The position numbers were made by a program, and so were the translations under genes. Under the pieces are notes generated by a model, which was not told the DNA's origin, made no database searches, and worked only from the letters and a program-made list of their open reading frames with translations. A stretch of DNA of 64,000 nucleotides from an uncultured Polaribacter sp. Lineage in GTDB: Bacteria > Bacteroidota > Bacteroidia > Flavobacteriales > Flavobacteriaceae. The stretch is from positions 105,321-169,320 of the forward strand of contig NZ_CANMVP010000007.1 in the NCBI RefSeq assembly GCF_947501385.1. Direction: 5' to 3'. Positions 16,442 through 24,696 of this stretch are shown in pieces; positions within the stretch are counted from its first letter, which is position 1, and every line of letters starts with the position of its first letter.

Positions 16442-16484
16442 TGATGAATATCATTTTATAGCAGAAGATACTATGCTATTTTTG
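16442..16484 (+). promoter_or_regulatory. FNR-like box and TATTTTTG -7 element driving the WG-repeat/protease/ABC operon
   Basis: TGATGAATATCA at 16442-16453, 23-bp spacer, TATTTTTG at 16477-16484, an exact TAnnTTTG match. Predicted start near 16489, 24 nt before the ATG at 16513. It sits inside an apparent short reading frame (16401-16592), which is therefore spurious. Confidence 0.85.
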
Positions 16485-16512
16485 AAAAGTTGTAACTATA
16501 AAATAATTTGTT

Positions 16513-17124
16513 ATGAAAAGAGTCGTCATCTTATTTCTTTTAGCATTTCTAACGCCATTTTTTGCATTTACCCAAACACAAGATACTTTTGAAAAGATTT
16601 CTCCTTTTTATGAAGGTCTTTCTGCTATAAAAAAAGGAAATCAATGGGCTTTTATAAATACGAAAGGTGCTATTATAATTGGTTTTAGAGATGATTTAGT
16701 AACTACAAAAACAAATGATGGAGTGTACCCAGTTTTTAGGAACAACCGATGTTTAATCGTAAAAGAAAAAGAGCATATTTCTTATTTCGGATATATTGAT
16801 ACCGTTGGAAAAACAGTGATAGAACCCACTTTTTTAAATGCAGAAAACTTCCAAAATAATGTAGCCATAGTTTTAGAGTTAAAGAAAGAGATAGCAGGTT
16901 ACAATAATGTTATAGGAAAGAGTATTGTTTACCGTACCTATTCAGAAGTAATTATTAATAAGAAAGGTGAAATGATAGAAAATCTAACCGCGCCTAAAAA
17001 TATAGTTTTGGAGAGAAAATTTCTTCTTAAACCACCAAAAATTACATCAAAATTACTTTCAGAACAATTGGTTGCAGTCCTAAACAAAAATAAAAGATGG
17101 ATGCTAAAAAGAATCACGAATTAA
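16513..17124 (+). CDS. Secreted WG-repeat protein
   Basis: Encodes 203 residues with a clear N-terminal signal peptide (about 1-21, ending FAFTQT). Degenerate WG-type repeats follow: GLSAIKKGNQWAFINTKGAI, YFGYIDTVGKTVIEPTF and a third less clear copy. The repeats form a beta-rich binding surface in other Bacteroidota proteins, and the protein is probably periplasmic. It is the first gene after the box promoter, 14 bp before the site-2 protease gene, and thus leads an operon of protease and ABC exporter. No enzymatic motif. Confidence 0.75.
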   Translation: MKRVVILFLLAFLTPFFAFTQTQDTFEKISPFYEGLSAIKKGNQWAFINTKGAIIIGFRDDLVTTKTNDGVYPVFRNNRCLIVKEKEHISYFGYIDTVGKTVIEPTFLNAENFQNNVAIVLELKKEIAGYNNVIGKSIVYRTYSEVIINKKGEMIENLTAPKNIVLERKFLLKPPKITSKLLSEQLVAVLNKNKRWMLKRITN

Positions 17125-17138
17125 TCTGAGTAGAAGAG

Positions 17139-18227
17139 ATGAAAGCAAATTTAAGCTTAGGAAGTATTGCTGGAATTAAAATTAACGTTCACTGGACCTT
17201 TTTTTTATTAATTGTTTGGATTGTTTTCGACCAGATGAAAAGAGGAGGTAATACCGCAAGTATTTTATATAATATTGCATTTATTCTTACCGTATTTGTA
17301 TGTGTGATATTACATGAATTGGGTCACGCTTTAATGGCGAAACGTTTTAAAATAAAAACTAAAAAAATAACATTATTACCTATAGGAGGTATTGCAAGTT
17401 TAGAAAGAATTCCAGAATCACCAAAACAAGAATTTTTGGTTGCTATTGCAGGTCCTTTAGTAAATGTATGTATTGCAGCCTTATTATTTTTTACAATTCC
17501 TATACATGATATTTTGAATCAGAATTTTAACGATTCTTATGTGTTTTTTAGTCGTTTTACGCTTCAGAATTTTCTTTTTTATTTATTTTTAGTAAATGTT
17601 GGGTTGGTGCTATTCAATATGATTCCTGCTTTTCCTATGGACGGCGGAAGAGTGTTAAGATCAGCTCTGGCAATGAAGATGAATCGTGTAAAAGCCACTC
17701 AGATAGCCGCAAGTACTGGTCAGTTTTTTGCAGTATTGTTTTTAATATTTGGTTTGCTGTACAACCCAATTTTAATATTTATAGCACTTTTTATTTTTTT
17801 GGGAGCTTATGGAGAAAACCAAATAGTGAATCATTTAGCGATTCTAAATGGGCATAAAGTACAAGAGGCAATGATGACGAATATTACTACTTTTAACCCT
17901 AATGATACAATTAATAAAGTTCTAAAAACAATTATATCTGGTACTGAAAATAATTTTATTGTATTGAAAGGTGCTGTGATTATAGGAGTACTTTACCATA
18001 AAGATATCATAGAAAATTCTCATAAAGAAGACTGTTTGGTAAAAGATATGATGACCACTAAATTTACCTTACTTAAAGCAAAAGATGATCTTAAGAAAGT
18101 ATATGAATTAATTTACAGCAAATCAAATACGTTTTTTCCCGTAGTAAAACAAGATGAATTAATTGGAGTTATAGATGCTATAAACCTGAATGAATATCTT
18201 TTAATTCAAGCTAAATTAACACATTAG
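17139..18227 (+). CDS. Site-2 protease family metalloprotease (M50) with CBS domains
   Basis: Encodes 362 residues. Six or so membrane helices in the first 230 residues contain the zinc motif HELGH (H59, E60, H63) and the second motif NxxPxxPxDGG (N160, P163, P166, D168), the full catalytic set. Residues about 235-360 hold a CBS pair (EAMMTNITTF, then VKDMMTTKFT and FFPVVKQDELIGVID). It cleaves substrates within the inner membrane; CBS domains usually sense adenosyl ligands. It starts 14 bp after the WG-repeat gene and is followed by a HlyD/ABC exporter. An M50 protease with CBS domains (Rip3) is also a member of the mycobacterial DosR regulon. Confidence 0.92.
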   Translation: MKANLSLGSIAGIKINVHWTFFLLIVWIVFDQMKRGGNTASILYNIAFILTVFVCVILHELGHALMAKRFKIKTKKITLLPIGGIASLERIPESPKQEFLVAIAGPLVNVCIAALLFFTIPIHDILNQNFNDSYVFFSRFTLQNFLFYLFLVNVGLVLFNMIPAFPMDGGRVLRSALAMKMNRVKATQIAASTGQFFAVLFLIFGLLYNPILIFIALFIFLGAYGENQIVNHLAILNGHKVQEAMMTNITTFNPNDTINKVLKTIISGTENNFIVLKGAVIIGVLYHKDIIENSHKEDCLVKDMMTTKFTLLKAKDDLKKVYELIYSKSNTFFPVVKQDELIGVIDAINLNEYLLIQAKLTH

Positions 18228-18229
18228 TT

Positions 18230-19312
18230 ATGAAGTTAATTTTTTTTATAGTTATTTTATTTTTCTTTTTATCCTGTGCGAAAGAACAAGAAAAAATACT
18301 TCCTTTAGAGCAAGAATTAATAGAATCTGTGTATTCTTCTGTTATTATTCAACCAGATAGCTTATACCAAGTGTATTCCATTGTTTCAGGAATTATAGAT
18401 AAAAACTTGGTAGAAGAAGGAGATCTTGTGTTAAAGCAACAAGCATTGATTCAAATTATAAATAATACGCCGAAATTAAATACAGCAAATACGCGATTGG
18501 CATTATCGCTAGCTAAAGACAACTATCAAGGAAGCGCAACTATTTTAAAAAGTATTCAAGATGAAATTGCTTCTGCAACGCTCTCTTTTAAAAACGATTC
18601 TATTAATTTTCAAAGACAAAAAAATCTTTGGAATCAAAAAATTGGTTCGAAAGTAGAATTTGACACGAAACAGCTAAAATATCAACTGTCAAAAAACAAT
18701 TTACAACTTTTAAAAGGGAAGTACCATCAAACAAAAAATCAATTGATAACCGCATTAAAACAAGCTGAAAATAATTTTCAAACGTCACTCATCAATACAA
18801 AAGATTTTACCGTAAAAAGTAAAATTAAGGGTAAAGTATATGAGTTGAAAAAAGAACCTGGAGAACTGGTAACTATTCAAGAACCAATTGCTTTGGTTGG
18901 AAGTGCCACTCGTTTTGTCATAGAAATGTTGGTAGACGAAGTAGATATTGTTCAAATTTCAAAGCAATTAGAAGTCGTTATTAATTTAGATGCTTACAAA
19001 GGTGTTGTTTTTACGGGGAAAGTTTCTAAAATATATCCAAAAAAGGACGAGCGAAATCAGACTTTTAAAGTAGAAGCTGTTTTTAATGCAGCGCCTAGGA
19101 AATTGTATCCAGGACTTTCTGGTGAAGCGAATATTATTATTGCCAAGAAAAAGAATGCGTTGACAATTCCTAAAGAGTACTTAATAGAAAACAACAAAGT
19201 AAAAACAGATAACGGATTGGTAACTCTAAACTTGGGTTTACAAAGCTTAGAATATGTTGAGGTTTTATCAGGAATTACAAAAGATACCTATATCTATAAA
19301 ACAGAGAAATGA
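18230..19312 (+). CDS. HlyD/RND-type periplasmic adaptor lipoprotein
   Basis: Encodes 360 residues. Signal with lipobox LSCAK (Cys about 16) marks an inner- or outer-membrane lipoprotein. Next come a biotinyl-lipoyl half (YQVYSIVSGIIDKNLVEEGD), a long coiled-coil hairpin (about 100-185), the second lipoyl half (KSKIKGKVYELKKEPGE) and a beta-barrel with GLSGEANIII. It links an inner-membrane ABC transporter to outer-membrane export. It overlaps the ABC permease gene by 4 bp and starts 3 bp after the protease gene, so translation is coupled. Confidence 0.9.
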   Translation: MKLIFFIVILFFFLSCAKEQEKILPLEQELIESVYSSVIIQPDSLYQVYSIVSGIIDKNLVEEGDLVLKQQALIQIINNTPKLNTANTRLALSLAKDNYQGSATILKSIQDEIASATLSFKNDSINFQRQKNLWNQKIGSKVEFDTKQLKYQLSKNNLQLLKGKYHQTKNQLITALKQAENNFQTSLINTKDFTVKSKIKGKVYELKKEPGELVTIQEPIALVGSATRFVIEMLVDEVDIVQISKQLEVVINLDAYKGVVFTGKVSKIYPKKDERNQTFKVEAVFNAAPRKLYPGLSGEANIIIAKKKNALTIPKEYLIENNKVKTDNGLVTLNLGLQSLEYVEVLSGITKDTYIYKTEK

Positions 19313-20571
19313 CACATTGGAAAGTCATATTAACCATTGCGAAAACACACTTACTTACCAAAATAAAACAAACAGCTACTGCAGCTTTAGGTGTTACTTT
19401 TGGCATTGGAGCTTACATTACGCTGGTTTGTTTTATGACAGGATTGAATACCATGTTAGATGATTTAATTTTAAATCAAACACCTCATATTCATGTGTAT
19501 AATGAAATTGAACCTTCAGAAAAACAACCTTTAGACTACTATCATAATGTTGAAAACTCATTTTCAGTAATTCGTTCTATAAAGCCAAGATTGAGTCAGA
19601 AAAAGATTCACAATGCAAACCCAATTATTGCCTATCTAAATCAAAATGAGAACGTACGTGGTGCAATTCCTCAAATAAAAGCAACCATATTTTACATTGC
19701 TGGATCTATTGAGTTGGGTGGGAATTTAACGGGCATACAACCCATTGAAGAAGCGAGGCTCTTTAACCTACAAGACTATGTTGTAGAAGGAACTCCAAAA
19801 GATTTGTACAATAACGAAAGCGGAATTCTTTTAGGTATAGGAATCGCTAAAAAAATGTCTTTAGATGTTGGAGATCGTGTGCAAATAAGCACGATAAAAG
19901 GAGCTGTTTTTCCACTTAAAATTGTGGGATTATATCAAAGTGGAATTTCTGAGATAGATAATATACAGAGTTTTGTAAATCTTAAGACAACACAGAAAAT
20001 TTTAGGCGAAGCAGAAAATTATATTACAGATATTAATGTAAAATTATACAATATTGAGGAGGCCTTGCCTTTATCAAAAAAAATAGAACGCCAGTTTAAC
20101 CTTACAGCAATAGATATTAAAACTGCCAACGCACAATTTGAAACAGGCACTACCATACGGAATTTAATTACCTACGCCGTTTCAATAACACTTTTAATTG
20201 TAGCTGGATTCGGAATTTATAATATTTTAAATATGCTCATTTATGAAAAGATGAATGATATTGCCATTTTAAAAGCGACTGGTTTTTCGGGTAAAGATGT
20301 ACAGTATATTTTTATGAGTCAAGCAATGATTATTGGTTTTGTGGGTGGTGTTTTAGGGCTGCTTATCGGGTATGGATTGACAAGTCTTATAAGCACCATT
20401 CCGTTTCAAACAGAAGCATTACCAACAGTAGAAACCTATCCTATAAATATGAATCCGTTATTTTTTGTCATAGGATTCTTGTTTGCAATGATTTCTACTT
20501 TTTTAGCAGGGTATTTACCTGCTATAAAAGCAAAAAAGATAGATCCAGTAAAAATTATAAGAGGACAATAA
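19309..20571 (+). CDS. ABC transporter permease (MacB/LolE-FtsX type)
   Basis: Encodes 420 residues with the MacB arrangement: a first membrane helix near 20-50, a large periplasmic domain (about 50-290), and three C-terminal helices (about 285-310, 335-360 and 385-410) of the FtsX type. The coupling segment reads NDIAILKATGFSGKDVQ and the end PAIKAKKIDPVKIIRGQ is typical of the family. It works with the ATPase at 20572 (no gap) and the HlyD-type adaptor to push lipoproteins, peptides or toxic molecules across the envelope by a mechanotransmission cycle. Substrate not predictable. Confidence 0.92.
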   Translation: MTHWKVILTIAKTHLLTKIKQTATAALGVTFGIGAYITLVCFMTGLNTMLDDLILNQTPHIHVYNEIEPSEKQPLDYYHNVENSFSVIRSIKPRLSQKKIHNANPIIAYLNQNENVRGAIPQIKATIFYIAGSIELGGNLTGIQPIEEARLFNLQDYVVEGTPKDLYNNESGILLGIGIAKKMSLDVGDRVQISTIKGAVFPLKIVGLYQSGISEIDNIQSFVNLKTTQKILGEAENYITDINVKLYNIEEALPLSKKIERQFNLTAIDIKTANAQFETGTTIRNLITYAVSITLLIVAGFGIYNILNMLIYEKMNDIAILKATGFSGKDVQYIFMSQAMIIGFVGGVLGLLIGYGLTSLISTIPFQTEALPTVETYPINMNPLFFVIGFLFAMISTFLAGYLPAIKAKKIDPVKIIRGQ

Positions 20572-21246
20572 ATGGAAGCTATTTTAAAAACGAAAAACAT
20601 CAATAAGTATTTTAAAAAACCTGTTTTATTTCACGTTTTAAAAGATATTAATTTTCAAGTGAATAAAGGAGAATTTACCTCCATTATGGGGAAATCTGGC
20701 TGCGGAAAATCAACCTTGCTATATATTTTATCTACGATGGATACCGATTATGAAGGCGAATTATTTTTAAATAATCAGCTTATTACAGGTCAAGATAAAG
20801 ACCACCTTTCTTATATCAGAAATAAACATATTGGTTTTGTATTTCAGTTTCATTATTTACTCTCTGAATTTTCTGTGCTCGAAAACGTATTATTACCTGC
20901 AAAAAAGTTGGCAGAAAAATCATTAAAGGAGATTGAAAGCGATGCGATGCAAAAATTAAAAATGTTGCACATAGACCATTTAGCTAAAAAACGAGCCTCA
21001 AGAATTTCTGGTGGAGAAAAACAGCGTGTTGCCATTGCAAGAGCGCTTATCAATAATCCTTCTATTATTATGGGCGATGAACCTACAGGAAATTTAGATA
21101 GTTATAACGCAGAAAACGTCTTTGATATATTTAAACAATTAAGTGACGAGCAAGGCTTGTCTTTTTTGGTGGTTACACATGATCAAGATTTTGCAGATAA
21201 AACAGATCGAATCATACAGATGGGAGATGGAAAGATTATCAGTTAG
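20572..21246 (+). CDS. ABC transporter ATP-binding protein (LolD/MacB type)
   Basis: Encodes 224 residues, standard for this subfamily. Walker A GKSGCGKST (about 39-48), Q-loop VFQFHYLLSEF, signature ISGGEKQR, Walker B IIMGDEPTGNLD and H-loop VVTHD are all present. It powers the permease at 19309-20571; the start codon directly follows the permease stop. It is the last gene of the operon from 16513; the next regulatory box begins 12 bp after its stop. Confidence 0.95.
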   Translation: MEAILKTKNINKYFKKPVLFHVLKDINFQVNKGEFTSIMGKSGCGKSTLLYILSTMDTDYEGELFLNNQLITGQDKDHLSYIRNKHIGFVFQFHYLLSEFSVLENVLLPAKKLAEKSLKEIESDAMQKLKMLHIDHLAKKRASRISGGEKQRVAIARALINNPSIIMGDEPTGNLDSYNAENVFDIFKQLSDEQGLSFLVVTHDQDFADKTDRIIQMGDGKIIS

Positions 21247-21258
21247 CTTTTGGGTTTA

Positions 21259-21301
21259 TGATATTCATCATTTCTAATACTATAATTTACAATTACTTTT
21301 A
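21259..21301 (+). promoter_or_regulatory. FNR-like box and TACTTTTA -7 element driving the co-chaperone/MscS operon
   Basis: TGATATTCATCA at 21259-21270, 23-bp spacer, TACTTTTA at 21294-21301. Predicted start near 21306, just before the gene at 21321. Confidence 0.82.
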
Positions 21302-21320
21302 ACATCTAAACACAATAGTT

Positions 21321-21773
21321 TTGAGTAATTACAGAAGCAGACCTAAAGGAAATTACAACCAAGAAGCCACTTGGGAAGAATTGCAGATACTAACTGAAAG
21401 ATGGAAAAATTCATTAGAATTTTATGCATTTGAGATAGCATTTTTAGAAATATTGATTGAAACTTATTTTGTAAAACTTTTACTTCAAGAAAATTTTGAT
21501 GTTTTAAGAGAGCTACAAAAAGATATATCTGAAGCAAAAAAACAATGCAAAAATATGCAGCAAAGCATTCTAAATCATATAACCCATATTGCTAATATCA
21601 TAAATGAACCTTTTAACAATAGTACAATTTCCTTTAGATATACACATGAAATATTTGAGGATGAAATTTCAGAGTTTAAAGCGCTATTAAAAGTACTTAA
21701 ATACACTGTTTTTAAAATAACCAAGAATATTTTAGAAAGCGAGAAACCTCAATTTATCTGGAAATATAATTAA
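21321..21773 (+). CDS. Hypothetical helical protein, island paralogue family
   Basis: Encodes 150 residues. The start codon is TTG; the first strong in-frame residues are SNYRSRPKGNYNQE, and no internal Met is well placed, so the start is uncertain. The core is predicted all-helical (WKNSLEFYAFEIAFLEILIE, then DISEAKKQCKNMQQSI). It resembles the protein at 724-1173 in length and in its opening helix. It is the first gene after the box promoter and leads an operon with a second small protein, the DnaJ-type co-chaperone and its modulator. Function unknown; the company suggests a stress role. Confidence 0.6.
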   Translation: MSNYRSRPKGNYNQEATWEELQILTERWKNSLEFYAFEIAFLEILIETYFVKLLLQENFDVLRELQKDISEAKKQCKNMQQSILNHITHIANIINEPFNNSTISFRYTHEIFEDEISEFKALLKVLKYTVFKITKNILESEKPQFIWKYN

Positions 21774-21781
21774 GAAAGGTT

Positions 21782-21994
21782 ATGAAAACTTTACAAAAAA
21801 GCACTACTCAAATACTAAAAATAACGAATCATATCGAGACGAATTATCCTGAACTGTATGCTGTTTTAGATGAAAATCCTCTCACAATTCCTTCCGAAGG
21901 GAATCCAGCTATCACTATAGATCTTCTGGAAGAGTATTTAGATAGCTTAAAGCAAATATTAAATCACTATATCAAAAACCATCATAGCGCATAA
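21782..21994 (+). CDS. Small hypothetical protein
   Basis: Encodes 70 residues, mostly helical and acidic, with no membrane segment. It carries the segment [27 protein letters not shown], shortened here only in description, which suggests a helix-turn-helix arrangement without a recognisable motif. It sits 8 bp after the helical protein gene and its stop codon overlaps the ATG of the J-domain gene by 1 bp (TAATG), so the two are translationally coupled. Function unknown. Confidence 0.6.
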   Translation: MKTLQKSTTQILKITNHIETNYPELYAVLDENPLTIPSEGNPAITIDLLEEYLDSLKQILNHYIKNHHSA

Positions 21995-22875
21995 TGGCAT
22001 TTATTGATTATTATAAAATATTAGGGCTTACTAAAAAAGCAACTGACAAAGAGATTAAAAAAGCATATCGAAAGTTGGCGCGAAAATACCATCCAGATTT
22101 AAATCCGAATGATAAAGTAGCAGAAAAAAAGTTTAAGGAAGTAAATGAAGCCAATGAAGTATTGAGCAATTTAGAAAATCGCAAAAAATACGATCAATAT
22201 GGCGAACACTGGGAACATGCAGAAGAGTATGAGAAAGCCAGACAACAAGAACAATATGCAAATAGTCGAGGTAAATCGGGCAGATATTCTGAAGAAGATT
22301 TTTCAGATTTTTTTGAAAATATGTTCGGAGGGAGTTCACAGAGAACTCAAGGACGTAATGTTCAATTTAGAGGTCAAGATTTTAATGCTGCATTACAATT
22401 AACGTTAAAAGAGGCCTATACTACACACAAACGTACGCTAACGGTACATAATAAAAAAATACGAATCACCATTCCCGCAGGAGTAGAAAACGGACAAGTC
22501 ATAAAAATAAATGGGCATGGAGGCAAAGGGATGAATAATGGGCCTAATGGCGATTTGTATATTCAATTTTCAATTGTAAACAACACCACATTTAAAAGAG
22601 ATCGCGAAAATTTATATACGTCGCTTGATATAGACTTGTATAAAGCGCTTTTAGGGGGAGAAGTAATGGTCAATACTTTTAATGGAAAAGTAAAACTTAC
22701 CATAAAACCAGAAACTCAAAACGGAACAAAAGTTAAATTAAAAGGGAAAGGATTTCCGAAGTATAAAAAAGAAGGGCAATATGGCGATTTGTATATTACC
22801 TATAGGATAAAAACGCCCACAAATCTTTCAACTAAAGAAAAAGAACTTTTTATAGAATTATCAAAATTAAGATAA
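21994..22875 (+). CDS. cbpA: CbpA-type J-domain co-chaperone
   Basis: Encodes 293 residues. The J domain (about 4-70) has the HPD motif in [11 protein letters not shown] short G/F-like linker (about 85-115, [10 protein letters not shown]) follows, then the C-terminal peptide-binding domains (about 125-290, with [14 protein letters not shown] and GDLYI repeats). The cysteine-rich zinc fingers of true DnaJ are absent, which makes it CbpA-like. It stimulates the Hsp70 DnaK in the cytoplasm. The next gene, 1 bp away, encodes a CbpM-like modulator, the usual pairing. Confidence 0.92.
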   Translation: MAFIDYYKILGLTKKATDKEIKKAYRKLARKYHPDLNPNDKVAEKKFKEVNEANEVLSNLENRKKYDQYGEHWEHAEEYEKARQQEQYANSRGKSGRYSEEDFSDFFENMFGGSSQRTQGRNVQFRGQDFNAALQLTLKEAYTTHKRTLTVHNKKIRITIPAGVENGQVIKINGHGGKGMNNGPNGDLYIQFSIVNNTTFKRDRENLYTSLDIDLYKALLGGEVMVNTFNGKVKLTIKPETQNGTKVKLKGKGFPKYKKEGQYGDLYITYRIKTPTNLSTKEKELFIELSKLR

Positions 22876-22876
22876 T

Positions 22877-23173
22877 ATGGAGCTTACAGATTTAATTTCG
22901 GTAGAACAGTTTTGTACACATTATAAGGTTCCTGTATCCTTTATAAATCAGTTGCAGGAATTAGACTTAATTGAAATAATTAGGGTAGAGAAAACTTTGT
23001 GTTTACCAAAATCACAAATAAAAGAAGTAGAAAAAATAATCCGTTTGCATTACGAACTTCAAATTAATTTAGAAGGTGTAGATGCTATTTATAATTTATT
23101 GAAACAAGTAGAAACCTTACAAGAACAAATTGTAAGACTAAATAATAAATTAAATTTTTATAAAAATTTGTAG
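22877..23173 (+). CDS. cbpM: CbpM-like chaperone modulator (MerR-type helix-turn-helix)
   Basis: Encodes 98 residues. The N-terminal half (LISVEQFCTHYKVPVSFINQ) is a MerR-like helix-turn-helix with the typical LCLPKSQIKEVEKIIRLHYE helix; the C-terminal half is a coiled coil. Proteins of this size beside cbpA bind the J domain of CbpA and block its interaction with DnaK. Only 1 bp separates the two genes, supporting a dedicated pair. Confidence 0.85.
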   Translation: MELTDLISVEQFCTHYKVPVSFINQLQELDLIEIIRVEKTLCLPKSQIKEVEKIIRLHYELQINLEGVDAIYNLLKQVETLQEQIVRLNNKLNFYKNL

Positions 23174-23189
23174 ATAAATTCATCCTAAA

Positions 23190-24101
23190 ATGGAACAGAT
23201 ACAACAATTCATAAAAGATTATCCTTTGTTTTGGAACATTGTAAAGTTTCTAGTTTTAGTTGTACTCGTCTTCTTTTTTGTTCAATTTTTAAGAAAACAA
23301 CTAAAGAAGAACATTCCTAACGTATCGGTGCGTTATAAATCTCAAAAAGGCGTCGAAATTTTAGGATATGTGTTATTACTAATTATGGCCATTACCTATT
23401 TTACAGGAACTATTAAAGATTTTACGCTCATCATAGGTTTGTTTACCGCTGGTATGGCTTTTACCTTACAAGAATTAATATTAAGTATTGCAGGTTCTGT
23501 CTATATTTTTTTAGTGAAAGTATATAAACCCGGAGATCGAATTGAGATTCATGGAATTAAAGGAGATGTGATTGATGTAGATAGTATATATACAACAATG
23601 ATGGAAATTGGACAATGGGTAAGCAGTGATAATTATACAGGTAGAATTGTGAAGCTAAGCAATGCCTTTGTATTTAAAGGCCCTGTGTACAATTACTCGC
23701 AAGATTTTCCTTTTATTTGGGATGAATTTAATTTACCCATACGATATGGATCTGACGTCGAATTGGCAAAATCAATTGTTGTTAAAACGGCTATCGAAAC
23801 CCTTTCAGAATATACCATCAATTCAAGGTCGCAATGGAATGAGGTCGTTCATAAATATTATATTGAAGATGCGCAAGTAAATCCCACATTAGCGATTTCA
23901 CTCACTGACAATTGGATGCAATTCAACTTAAGATACATTGTCGATTTCAAAAAAAGAAGACTTACAAAAAACACCTTACATGATAGCATCAGAAAAGAAA
24001 TAGAAAAAACGAATGGTAGCGTTATGTTGGCTTCTACAACTTTAGAAGTAATAAAAATTCCTGATGTAAAAATTGATTTAAAAACCTCAAATACTATTTA
24101 A
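23190..24101 (+). CDS. MscS-family mechanosensitive channel
   Basis: Encodes 303 residues. Three membrane helices in the first 120 residues (about 15-35, 55-72, 78-115); the third is glycine/alanine-rich (AGMAFTLQELILSIAGSVYIF) and ends in YKPGDRIEI, the hallmark of MscS pore and beta domains. The cytoplasmic vestibule follows (about 130-300). It releases solutes on membrane tension. The gene is in the middle of the box-driven operon, 16 bp after cbpM and 4 bp before the CDP-alcohol transferase gene. Confidence 0.9.
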   Translation: MEQIQQFIKDYPLFWNIVKFLVLVVLVFFFVQFLRKQLKKNIPNVSVRYKSQKGVEILGYVLLLIMAITYFTGTIKDFTLIIGLFTAGMAFTLQELILSIAGSVYIFLVKVYKPGDRIEIHGIKGDVIDVDSIYTTMMEIGQWVSSDNYTGRIVKLSNAFVFKGPVYNYSQDFPFIWDEFNLPIRYGSDVELAKSIVVKTAIETLSEYTINSRSQWNEVVHKYYIEDAQVNPTLAISLTDNWMQFNLRYIVDFKKRRLTKNTLHDSIRKEIEKTNGSVMLASTTLEVIKIPDVKIDLKTSNTI

Positions 24102-24105
24102 GAAG

Positions 24106-24696
24106 ATGTTCACATTCAAAAATTTTAATATCGCAGATTGGTTTTCATTTTATAGAATTTTTGCGGCTCCTTTTTTATTGTTCTTTATTCTTTTTGATGC
24201 ACAATTAATTTTTACTTTGTTTTTATTGATTAGCTATTTAACAGATGCTATTGATGGGTATCTTGCCAGAAAAATGAACATTACTAGTGCAAGAGGTTCG
24301 CAATTAGATTCATTTGGAGACCAAATAACATTAATTATAGGGCTTATAGGTTTGTTTTATTTTGAAGCTGATTTCATTCAGAAAAACTTAATTTTAATAG
24401 TAGTTGCATTTACACCTTATTTGTTACAAATGAGTATTGCGTATTTAAAGTACGGAAAAGCGACAGCATTTCATACTTATTTGGCAAAACTATCCGCAGT
24501 TTTACAAAGTGTTTTTATTCTCTGGGCACTATTTTTTTCTCCAGAATACAGCTTATTTTATAGTATGATAGTTATAGGCTTGTTAGAAACTTTTGAAGAA
24601 ATTATACTTATTTTTATGTATGACAATTGGGCTTCTGATGTAAAAGGTATTTATTGGGCGCTTAGAGATAAAAGACGCTTAAAGAAAAAACTATAA
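24106..24696 (+). CDS. CDP-alcohol phosphatidyltransferase family protein
   Basis: Encodes 196 residues with about five membrane helices. The catalytic CDP-alcohol motif D-G-x2-A-R-x8-G-x3-D-x3-D is complete (DAIDGYLARKMN, then GSQLDSFGD). It transfers a phosphatidyl group from CDP-diacylglycerol to an alcohol, such as glycerol-3-phosphate, at the inner membrane; the acceptor cannot be read from the sequence. It probably remodels the membrane. The gene lies 4 bp after the mscS gene and the phosphoesterase gene starts immediately after its stop. Confidence 0.88.
   Translation: MFTFKNFNIADWFSFYRIFAAPFLLFFILFDAQLIFTLFLLISYLTDAIDGYLARKMNITSARGSQLDSFGDQITLIIGLIGLFYFEADFIQKNLILIVVAFTPYLLQMSIAYLKYGKATAFHTYLAKLSAVLQSVFILWALFFSPEYSLFYSMIVIGLLETFEEIILIFMYDNWASDVKGIYWALRDKRRLKKKL

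Noticed and set aside
16401..16592. Apparent 63-codon reading frame
   Set aside because: It overlaps a complete regulated promoter (16442-16484) and the start of the WG-repeat gene, and has no family resemblance.
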